From NCBI RefSeq assembly GCF_900182985.1, contig NZ_FXUY01000001.1:372001-436000 (forward strand): a stretch of 64,000 nt of DNA, written 5' to 3'. Positions 24,532-31,425 of the stretch are shown piece by piece. The notes below the pieces were generated by a model. It made no database searches. It saw only the letters and a list, made by a program, of their open reading frames with translations, and was not told where the DNA came from. Origin of the DNA: Pseudomonas helmanticensis. GTDB taxonomy: Bacteria; Pseudomonadota; Gammaproteobacteria; Pseudomonadales; Pseudomonadaceae. Every line of letters starts with the position of its first letter. The stretch's first letter is position 1. The position numbers were made by a program, and so were the translations under genes.

Positions 24532-24993
24532 TCAGAGGTCGCGCACCATGAGCCAATGTTGATTATCCCAGGCGCGGAAGTCTTCCAGCGTCTGCCAGCC
24601 GCGTTTGGCGTAGTAGTCCTGTTTGTTCTGCGTGTGCAAATACAGTCGTTTCAGTCCGCGCCTTTGCGCTTCATCGCAGACGCCTTCGATCAACTGTTCC
24701 GCCAGACCTTGTCCGCGCGCCTGTGGGTCGACGAAAACGCAGGCCAGCCACGGGCCGAGGTCAGGCCGATGGGCGAGATCATCACGAGCCAGCGCGGCAC
24801 CGCCGATCAATCGGTCACCGTCGAAGGCGATCAGGCACGACCACTCGCCATTGCTCTGGCCATCGGCAAATTCGCGCTGCCATTCGGCCAACGGTTGATG
24901 GGCATATTCGTAGTGGAACTGCTGGTGAATCCAGGCGGCATACGTGTCGCTGTGATGCATGTGGCCGGTGAGCCAGTCGAGTTGCAGTGACAT
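24532..24993 (-). CDS. GNAT-family N-acetyltransferase
   Basis: 153 residues. The acetyl-CoA binding loop is ACVFVDPQARGQGLAEQLI (motif A, R-G-Q-G-L-A), followed by YLHTQNKQDYYAKRGWQ (motif B). The acceptor is unknown. ATG 24993 (MSLQLDWLTGHMHH) is chosen because the longer open frame reads into unrelated intergenic sequence. Convergent with dipZ, whose stop is 8 bp away. Confidence 0.82.
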   Translation of the reverse strand: MSLQLDWLTGHMHHSDTYAAWIHQQFHYEYAHQPLAEWQREFADGQSNGEWSCLIAFDGDRLIGGAALARDDLAHRPDLGPWLACVFVDPQARGQGLAEQLIEGVCDEAQRRGLKRLYLHTQNKQDYYAKRGWQTLEDFRAWDNQHWLMVRDL

Positions 24994-25218
24994 CGGTCGA
25001 GTCCGTTGCGTTGGCGAACGCGCATCAAAAACCAATGTCCGGCACTTGGCAATCCCGACGGTGTTGCAGCGGCTTAACAGTTTGCCGCCACTCATCGGCA
25101 AAGCCGCTGTTTTGCGCGGTTGCCGGACGATTGGCAGGGACGCCGAGCGGCCTCGGCGCGATAGTGCTGAAGCAGGGTCACTGCCGGCTCTGCCACATAA
25201 CAAGACTGCGAGGTTGCC

Positions 25219-25491
25219 ATGCCGAAATTCGTGATTGAACGCGAGATTCCAGGGGCCGGAAAGCTGTCGGAAGCAGAACTCCAGGCCGTGTCGCAAACGT
25301 CCTGCCAGGCGTTGCGTCAACTTGGCCCACAGGTGCAGTGGCTACAGAGTTACGTCACCGCCGATAAAATCTACTGCGTCTATATCGCCCCTGATGAGGA
25401 GCAGGTGCGCGAGCACGCCAGGCTCGGAGGATTCCCGGCCAATAGCGTGGCGCGGGTGATAACGGTCATCGACCCGACCACCGCCGAATGA
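25219..25491 (+). CDS. DUF4242 protein
   Basis: 90 residues: MPKFVIEREIPGAGKLSEAE at the start and YVTADKIYCVYIAPDEE...REHARLGGFPAN in the second half, the complete DUF4242 ferredoxin-like domain. Its function is not established. The gene is 33 bp before a methyltransferase gene on the same strand and probably cotranscribed. Confidence 0.85.
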   Translation: MPKFVIEREIPGAGKLSEAELQAVSQTSCQALRQLGPQVQWLQSYVTADKIYCVYIAPDEEQVREHARLGGFPANSVARVITVIDPTTAE

Positions 25492-25524
25492 CCATCGTCC
25501 CGACTTGCAGCGGAGCTCGACCTC

Positions 25525-26337
25525 ATGAGTACACCGATTGATCTCACTGCCTTGAAGGAACGCCAGAAAGTCGCTTGGGCCAGTGGCGACTACGCCGTGA
25601 TCGGCACCACGCTGCAAATCGTCGGCGAAAACCTCGCCGAAGCCTGCAACCTGCTGTGCGATGAAGCGGTGCTGGATGTCGCTGCCGGCAATGGCAATGC
25701 GACGCTGGCGGCGGCGCGGCGTGGCTGTCTGGTGACCTCGACCGATTACGTCGCAGGCCTGCTGGAAAGGGGCCAGGATCGCGCCCGGGCCGAGCATCTG
25801 GACGTGACGTTCCAGGTCGCCGATGCCGAAGCCTTGCCGTTTGCCGATGACAGTTTTGATGCCGTGCTGTCGACATTTGGCGTGATGTTCGCGCCGGATC
25901 AGACCAAGGCTGCTGGCGAGTTGGGGCGAGTTTGTCGCCGAGGCGGGCGTATCGGTCTGGCCAACTGGACGCCGGAAGGCTTCGTCGGCCAGATGTTCAA
26001 GATCCTCGGCCACCATCTGCCACCGCCCGTCGGTGCGCAACCGCCATCGAACTGGGGCTCGGACGCTTGGCTGCACAAACACTTCGATGACCGCGATTTT
26101 CTGGTGCGCGTAACCCGGCGCGAGTTCAACTTCCGCTATCGCTCGGCGGCGCACTTCATCGACATCTTTCGCCATTGGTACGGGCCGGTGCACAAGGCTT
26201 TCGCGGTGCTGCCGCCGGAAAGCGCGCAGGCGCTGGAAAGCGATCTGGCGGATTTGCTCAATCGCATGAACCGGGCGGGGGAGGGATCGCTGGTGGTGCC
26301 GAGCGAGTATCTGGAGGTGGTGATCAGTAAACGCTAA
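25525..26337 (+). CDS. class I SAM-dependent methyltransferase
   Basis: 270 residues. Motif I VLDVAAGNGNATLAAAR (with AAGNG in place of the usual GCGxG), acidic residue at end of strand 2 (VTSTDY), motif II/III VADAEALPFADDSFDAVLSTFGVMFAPD. This is the UbiE/type-11 methyltransferase pattern. The substrate is unknown. It follows a DUF4242 gene by 33 bp and is followed by a REP pair. Confidence 0.85.
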   Translation: MSTPIDLTALKERQKVAWASGDYAVIGTTLQIVGENLAEACNLLCDEAVLDVAAGNGNATLAAARRGCLVTSTDYVAGLLERGQDRARAEHLDVTFQVADAEALPFADDSFDAVLSTFGVMFAPDQTKAAGELGRVCRRGGRIGLANWTPEGFVGQMFKILGHHLPPPVGAQPPSNWGSDAWLHKHFDDRDFLVRVTRREFNFRYRSAAHFIDIFRHWYGPVHKAFAVLPPESAQALESDLADLLNRMNRAGEGSLVVPSEYLEVVISKR

Positions 26338-26358
26338 CTCAGAACGCACGAAGATCCC

Positions 26359-26447
26359 CTGTAGGAGTGAGCCTGCTCGCGATAACGGTCTTTCAGCTGA
26401 ATATCTTTGATAGACAGACCGCTATCGCGAGCAGGCTCACTCCTACA
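26359..26447. repeat. REP pair, family B
   Basis: Inverted arms GTAGGAGTGAGCCTGCTCGC ... GCGAGCAGGCTCACTCCTAC around a 40-bp middle that continues the pairing in part (GATAACGGTC / GACCGCTATC). Confidence 0.93.
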
Positions 26448-26472
26448 TCTGAATTCAGGTATGGCTGCGAGG

Positions 26473-27195
26473 TTATTTCACGGGCGGCCGCTCAAACCAT
26501 TCCAGCGCCGTGCGCCAGATGCAGATCCCGAGGAAATATGCCGACATCAGCAACCACAGCCCCATCACCAGCGGGTTTATCACTGGGTGCTGGAGCACCA
26601 GCGACAGGCTGCACAGCAACCAGATCGCCGTCACCGCGATGTTGATCGGCATGAAGCGGCGCACGCGGAAGGGGTGCAGAAATTTCATTTGCGTTACGGT
26701 CAGCAGCGCCAGGCCGATCACGGTCAGAAAGGTGATCCACGGCTCCGGGCCGATGATGTACAGGCACAGGGCAACGACATTCCACGCGGCCGGGAACCCG
26801 ACGAAATAGTTGTCCTTGCTCTTCATGTTGACGTTGCAGAAGCAGAACAGCGACGACACCAGAATCAGCGACACCGTCAGCAGCAGGGTGTAGTCGGGCA
26901 GGGGAATGTAGCGATAGATGAACAGCGCCGGAATGAACACGTACGTCAGGTAATCGATCACCAGGTCGAGGATCGAACCGTCGAAACTCGGTAGCACCGA
27001 TTGCACGTTGACCTTGCGTGCCAACGCACCGTCGAGGCCGTCGACGATCAGCGCGACGCCGAGCCACATCAGGCAGTGGGTCGGCTGGTTTTCCAGCAGG
27101 GCGAGGGTGGCCAGGAATGCAGTGACCACGCCAGTCGCAGTAAAACCATGGGCGCCCCATGCTTTGAGCCTGGCGATGTGTACGGTCGATATCAC
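26473..27195 (-). CDS. pcs: phosphatidylcholine synthase
   Basis: 240 residues with about eight membrane helices. The complete CDP-alcohol phosphotransferase signature is visible: D52xxD55G56xxA59R60, then G73xxxD77xxxD81 (VDGLDGALARK ... FDGSILDLVID). The length and the W-rich loops match Pcs, which joins CDP-diacylglycerol directly with choline to form phosphatidylcholine in the inner membrane. Monocistronic; 261 bp of spacer upstream. Confidence 0.9.
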   Translation of the reverse strand: MISTVHIARLKAWGAHGFTATGVVTAFLATLALLENQPTHCLMWLGVALIVDGLDGALARKVNVQSVLPSFDGSILDLVIDYLTYVFIPALFIYRYIPLPDYTLLLTVSLILVSSLFCFCNVNMKSKDNYFVGFPAAWNVVALCLYIIGPEPWITFLTVIGLALLTVTQMKFLHPFRVRRFMPINIAVTAIWLLCSLSLVLQHPVINPLVMGLWLLMSAYFLGICIWRTALEWFERPPVK

Positions 27196-27456
27196 GGGGG
27201 CGTTCTCCAGAAAAATGAAGCAGGCCGGGTATCACCCTTGGGCAGCAAGGGCGCCGGCAAACCGGGTCGGGGTTGCAGCTATCGACCGGTTTGGCCGGGA
27301 TAAGGTTCACCCTCCTTGAATCTTAGCTGGCCACGGAAAAATTACGCGAGGGAAATACCCTGGCGGATTCAGCGTCAGCCCAACGGTGCTGGCGCTCCGG
27401 CCGCAGCGGTCTATCGTTGCCAGACGCAGTCACGGCCTTAGCCTGAGGATGACGTC

Positions 27457-28215
27457 ATGAACACCAGCGATTTGCTCGAACAACTGCTGCGAGGCCAGGC
27501 CTCGGCGGGACAACAAACCAGCGCCTCGACCGGTGATGGCCTCGGCGGGCTCGGCGGCTTGCTGGGCGGTCTGCTGGGTGGCGCTGACGCCAGCGGCTCG
27601 CGCGGTGGTTCTGCGGGCGGTGGGCTTGGCGGTCTGGGTGGTTTGCTCGGCGGCCTGCTGGGTGGTGGTGCTGGCGGGTTGGGCGGCGCCTTGGGTGGCG
27701 GAGGCGGTACGCAAAGTCGCTCCGGTGGCAGCAATTACGCGGCGCTGGCATCACTGGGGATGATGGCGTACCAGGCTTATCAAGCCTGGCAACGCAGCCA
27801 GGCGAGCGCGGCGCCGCAACAGCTGCCGCAAACGGCCAATCTGCTCGCCGGTCCCGATGTCGAAGAACACAGCCACGCGGTGCTGCGCGCGTTGATTGCG
27901 GCAGCCAAGGCGGACGGGCGCATCGATGAAAACGAGAAACACCTGATCAGCAGCGAAATCGGCAAGCACACCGACGACCCGCAGTTGCAGCAATGGCTCG
28001 ATGCGGAAGTCGCCAAGCCGCTGGACGCGAGCGAAGTGGCTCAGGCAGCGAATGGCGATCCGGCAATCGCCGCTGAGATGTACGCGGCGAGTGTGTTGCT
28101 GGTGGATGATCAGCAGGACGCTGAGCGCAGTTATCTGGACGCGTTGGCGGCGGCGTTGCGGATTGATCCTGAGTTACAGGTGCATCTGGAGCAGCAGGCC
28201 AAGGGGCAGGCCTGA
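27457..28215 (+). CDS. DUF533 protein with Gly/Leu-rich repeats and TerB-like domain
   Basis: 252 residues. Residues about 28-95 are low-complexity: two copies of GLGGLGGLLGGLLGG separated by ADASGSRGGSAGG. The next segment (SNYAALASLGMMAYQAYQAWQ) is followed by a helical TerB-like domain (about 135-250: SHAVLRALIAAAKADGRIDENEKHLI), the DUF533 pattern related to tellurite-resistance TerB proteins. The acidic GRIDENE loop could bind metal. Function unknown; the Gly-rich part could span or coat a membrane. The nucleotide repeats indicate slippage-prone DNA. Confidence 0.85.
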   Translation: MNTSDLLEQLLRGQASAGQQTSASTGDGLGGLGGLLGGLLGGADASGSRGGSAGGGLGGLGGLLGGLLGGGAGGLGGALGGGGGTQSRSGGSNYAALASLGMMAYQAYQAWQRSQASAAPQQLPQTANLLAGPDVEEHSHAVLRALIAAAKADGRIDENEKHLISSEIGKHTDDPQLQQWLDAEVAKPLDASEVAQAANGDPAIAAEMYAASVLLVDDQQDAERSYLDALAAALRIDPELQVHLEQQAKGQA

Positions 28216-28229
28216 GGCGAAAGTCAGAA

Positions 28230-28307
28230 GTCAAAAGATCGCAGCCTTCGGCAGCTCCTACAGGGGGAGCGTGTTCGCGCAAAACGCGGCTGCGATCTTT
28301 TGATCTT
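28230..28307. repeat. REP pair, family A, at the 3' end of the RAYT gene
   Basis: A full left arm (GTCAAAAGATCGCAGCC...GGCAGCTCCTACA) and a partial right arm (CGGCTGCGATCTTTTGATC). The RAYT stop codon begins at the last base of this element. Confidence 0.88.
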
Positions 28308-28765
28308 CAAATCCAAACCGCATCCCAGAGCGGGTAATCCCCCAACCGCTGCACCAGCCCGGCCCGCAAAGGGTTCATGACGATATATCGCGCGACACTC
28401 TTGAGATTTTCCTCCCGACGCAACGCCCGTTCGTGATAACCGCGCTGCCATAACCGCCCCTGACTATTGCGTTTGAGATTGATAGAACGGCAACTCCGCG
28501 ATTTGACCCGGCACATAAGCGCCGCCAATGTGCCTCGTCTCAGTTCAACCAGCCAATGCAGATGATCTGGCATCACAACGAACGCCAGTGACTTGACCAT
28601 TCCCTCGTCATTGGCCGCACGCATCTGTTCAACCAATAGTCTTCCCAACTTCCAATCTGAAAACACCGACTGACGTTCGTGAACAACTGCAGTGAGCAGA
28701 TAAATATGTCCAACCTCGCTATATCGTCCTTTGCGCAATCCACACGCTTTTGCCGCTACAGGCAT
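28307..28765 (-). CDS. REP-associated tyrosine transposase (RAYT)
   Basis: 152 residues of the Y1/HUH transposase superfamily. The HUH motif is His68-Leu-His70 in VVMPDHLHWLV; a candidate catalytic Tyr110 lies in RLWQRGYHERALR, and the C-terminal KSVARYIVMNPLRAGLV is typical of RAYTs. Such proteins cut and join single-stranded REP DNA and are thought to spread REPs. ATG 28765 has a GGAGG site at eight bases. REP pairs of family A flank the gene on both sides, so this protein probably acts on that family. It is not a mobile insertion sequence itself. Confidence 0.9.
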   Translation of the reverse strand: MPVAAKACGLRKGRYSEVGHIYLLTAVVHERQSVFSDWKLGRLLVEQMRAANDEGMVKSLAFVVMPDHLHWLVELRRGTLAALMCRVKSRSCRSINLKRNSQGRLWQRGYHERALRREENLKSVARYIVMNPLRAGLVQRLGDYPLWDAVWI

Positions 28766-28849
28766 TCCTTTGCCCTCCAAAACCTAACGTCCCTAAACCA
28801 TAGCCAATCCTCACCTACACACCGATCCAACCCATTGCACGATGTAACC

Positions 28850-28943
28850 CTGTAGGAGCTGCCGCAGGCTGCGATCTTTTGATCTTGATTCTGATTTTAA
28901 AAAACAGGATCAAAAGATCGCAGCCTTCGGCAGCTCCTACAGG
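28850..28943. repeat. REP pair, family A, at the 5' side of the RAYT gene
   Basis: Inverted arms CTGTAGGAGCTGCCGCAGGC and its partner ending CAGCTCCTACAG, with an AT-rich loop (28888-28909). Second half of the REP-RAYT-REP arrangement. Confidence 0.93.
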
Positions 28944-29066
28944 GGGAGTTCGGTGGCCGTCCGTCCGGGCAATTTTCACGTCGATTGAATTTTTCGCAGG
29001 CGCAGCCTCTCTGCTGCTGTAGAGGCGTGTGAATCAGCGCCCTGCCAACCGACCGAGATCATTGCC

Positions 29067-30443
29067 ATGACTGTCCTGACACGCCTGCAAGCTGCGCCGG
29101 CCCAACTGCAATCGATGAATTGCGCGGGGAACATACGGCCGATTTATCAAGCCCTGTTGGACGAGGAAAACCCGCAACCGCTCGCTCAAGCGTTCTTGCA
29201 GGAGCACCTGCAACACGCCGCGCAACTGCCCGACCCGCTGCCGCAAGACCCCGCCACGTGGCACGCCTGGGTGACCGCGCATTGCGCTGATGTCGCCGGG
29301 CAATACGCCCAATACCTGCAACAACGCAAAGCCGGCGGGCCACGGCAGTTCTTCGCCTGCAAGGCGCAGGCGCTGTATTTTCTGCAAGCCGTGGCGCCGA
29401 CCAAACTGGTCGACGGCGCGTGGCTTTGCGGCCTGTTGCCACACTGGCAGGATCCACGCTTCGCGGGCTTGCTGTGCACCTATCTGGAAGAATTGGGCGA
29501 GGGTAATCCTGCGCAGAATCATGTGGTGATCTACCGCAAACTGCTGGCTGAACACGATTTGCAGGACAGCACTGCGATTGCCGATGAGCGCTACCTGCAA
29601 GGTGCGTTGCAATTGGCCCTTGGCGCCTGCGCGGCGGATTATCTGCCGGAGGTGATCGGTTACAACCTCGGCTACGAACAGTTGCCGTTGCACTTGTTGA
29701 TCAGCAGTTATGAACTCAGTGAGCTGGGCATCGATCCGTATTACTTCACCCTGCATGTGACCATCGACAACGCCAGCACCGGCCACGCGCAAAAGGCCGT
29801 GCAGGCGGTACTCGACCTGCTGCCGATCGAGGCGGATCGCGCCGATTTCCTGCGCCGGGTGTCGTTGGGCTATCGACTCAATGACCTGGGGCAGGGCAGC
29901 CGCGCGATCATTGAAGGGTTTGATCTCGAACGTGAGCTGCTGGCGATGTTCGAGCGCAAGCGCCCGTTCGGCCAGCACATGCATTCCGACTATTGCCGCT
30001 TCGAAGGGCAGACCGTCAATCAATGGCTGAGCGCTCCAGAGCGATTGCCGGGGTTCCTCCAGGCGTTGCAGAACAAGGGCTGGATCAAGCGCAATGAAGA
30101 CCCGCAAGGCAGCCGCTTCTTCCAACTGATCGACGGCGATGGCGCGGCGATGTTCGGGGTTTTCAGCGCTTATGAAAAGCAACTGATCCACGACTGGATT
30201 GCCGCCGACTGGACGAGCCCGAACGCACCGAAAACCGTGCGGCGTCACACCCAGTCTTCGGCGCCATTGCCGGTCTGCGATGAGGATCCGGATGTCCAGC
30301 AGCTCAACGCGTCCCTGGAGGGCAAGGACGGAATCGCGCAAATGCCGATCCTGATTCCCTGGCTCGCGCCCGCGCGTCACGCGCATCCGGCCGGGCTGCT
30401 CGCCACCCGCCGGTTTATCGAACTGAAATCGCGACTGCCTTAA
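29067..30443 (+). CDS. iron-containing redox enzyme (haem-oxygenase-like diiron oxidase family)
   Basis: 458 residues. Helical domain with metal-ligand-like residues in EELGEGN (about 137-143), ISSYELSELGID and TLHVTIDNASTGHAQKA (about 230-246), the pattern of haem-oxygenase-like diiron oxidases. A Gly/Asp-rich C-terminal half (about 290-458) is a domain often seen in long members. Such enzymes oxidise small molecules; the substrate is unknown. It is followed by a methyltransferase 11 bp later and LigD 17 bp after that, so the three form an operon. Confidence 0.78.
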   Translation: MTVLTRLQAAPAQLQSMNCAGNIRPIYQALLDEENPQPLAQAFLQEHLQHAAQLPDPLPQDPATWHAWVTAHCADVAGQYAQYLQQRKAGGPRQFFACKAQALYFLQAVAPTKLVDGAWLCGLLPHWQDPRFAGLLCTYLEELGEGNPAQNHVVIYRKLLAEHDLQDSTAIADERYLQGALQLALGACAADYLPEVIGYNLGYEQLPLHLLISSYELSELGIDPYYFTLHVTIDNASTGHAQKAVQAVLDLLPIEADRADFLRRVSLGYRLNDLGQGSRAIIEGFDLERELLAMFERKRPFGQHMHSDYCRFEGQTVNQWLSAPERLPGFLQALQNKGWIKRNEDPQGSRFFQLIDGDGAAMFGVFSAYEKQLIHDWIAADWTSPNAPKTVRRHTQSSAPLPVCDEDPDVQQLNASLEGKDGIAQMPILIPWLAPARHAHPAGLLATRRFIELKSRLP

Positions 30444-30454
30444 GGACCTTGCCC

Positions 30455-31408
30455 ATGAATCAGGAAGAACAGCTGTGCGCCAACGATCTTGCGCTGCTGC
30501 AATTGGGCCGGCGTTTGCAGGCTGACAACTATCGTTTCATCACCCCGACGCCGCTGACTCATCAGCGCGTCAACCAACGCGCCGAGGGCCAGCCGGCTGA
30601 CTGCCTGCGTGATGTCTTTGGCTGGTCGCGGCCGTTCGAGCCGGGCTTGTTGTCTGCCGATGAACAACGCCAATTGCAGGACGCGCAGATTCTCGATGCC
30701 TGCGAGGGGCGCTTGAAGAGTCGCGTGCGCTGGTCAAGCCTCGATGACTTGCTGTTCGTGCATTCTGCGTTTCCCACCGATGCGGCGGACGCGGTGTTCT
30801 TCGGCCCCGACACTTACCGTTTCGCCCAACTCATCCAAGCGCATCTGCAGCAGAACTTCGCAACGATCCGGCGTGCGGTAGACATTGGTTGTGGCGCTGG
30901 CGTCGGTGCGATCCTGATTGGCCGTGCCCGCCGCGAGGCGCAAGTGCTGGCGCTGGACATCAATCCCGCCGCGTTGCGCCTGACCACGATCAATGCCGCG
31001 CTGGCGGAGGTGGCCAATGTCGAAGCACGCGCCAGCGATCTGTTGCAGGGGGTCGATGGCGAGTTCGACCTGATCGTCGCCAACCCACCGTACATGGCCG
31101 ATCCGGCAGCTCGCGCCTATCGCCACGGCGGCGGCACGCTGGGCGCAGGGCTGTCGCTGCGCATCGTCGAACAGGCGCTGAATCGGCTGACCCCCGGCGG
31201 CTCGCTGCTGCTTTATACCGGGGTGGCAATGGTCGACGGCCGCGATCCGTTTCTCGACACGGTGTTGCCACGGCTGGACGCCAAGCGCTTCGGCTGGACT
31301 TACCGTGAACTTGATCCCGATGTGTTCGGCGAGGAGCTGCTCAATCCTGGCTATCAACGGGTCGACCGGATCGCCGTGGTTGCGCTGACCGTAACCCGAA
31401 TTGGCTGA
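30455..31408 (+). CDS. methyltransferase with NPPY motif (HemK/PrmC-like)
   Basis: 317 residues. The N-terminal 110 residues are a helical recognition domain. The catalytic domain has motif I VDIGCGAGVGAILIG (about 147-161), LALDINPAAL and the N-P-P-Y motif (LIVANPPYMAD, about 207-217), which in PrmC-type enzymes holds a Gln or nucleobase amide. Candidate targets are protein glutamine, DNA or a small amine; none is shown. Start ATG 30455 after TAAGGA. Cotranscribed with the diiron enzyme and ligD. Confidence 0.82.
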   Translation: MNQEEQLCANDLALLQLGRRLQADNYRFITPTPLTHQRVNQRAEGQPADCLRDVFGWSRPFEPGLLSADEQRQLQDAQILDACEGRLKSRVRWSSLDDLLFVHSAFPTDAADAVFFGPDTYRFAQLIQAHLQQNFATIRRAVDIGCGAGVGAILIGRARREAQVLALDINPAALRLTTINAALAEVANVEARASDLLQGVDGEFDLIVANPPYMADPAARAYRHGGGTLGAGLSLRIVEQALNRLTPGGSLLLYTGVAMVDGRDPFLDTVLPRLDAKRFGWTYRELDPDVFGEELLNPGYQRVDRIAVVALTVTRIG

Positions 31409-31425
31409 AGCAAGGCAGGTGCGCG

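Noticed and set aside
27457..28215. The Gly-rich DUF533 protein as a curli-like amyloid subunit
   Set aside because: No signal peptide, no Gln/Asn ladder, and the C-terminal half is a TerB-like domain.
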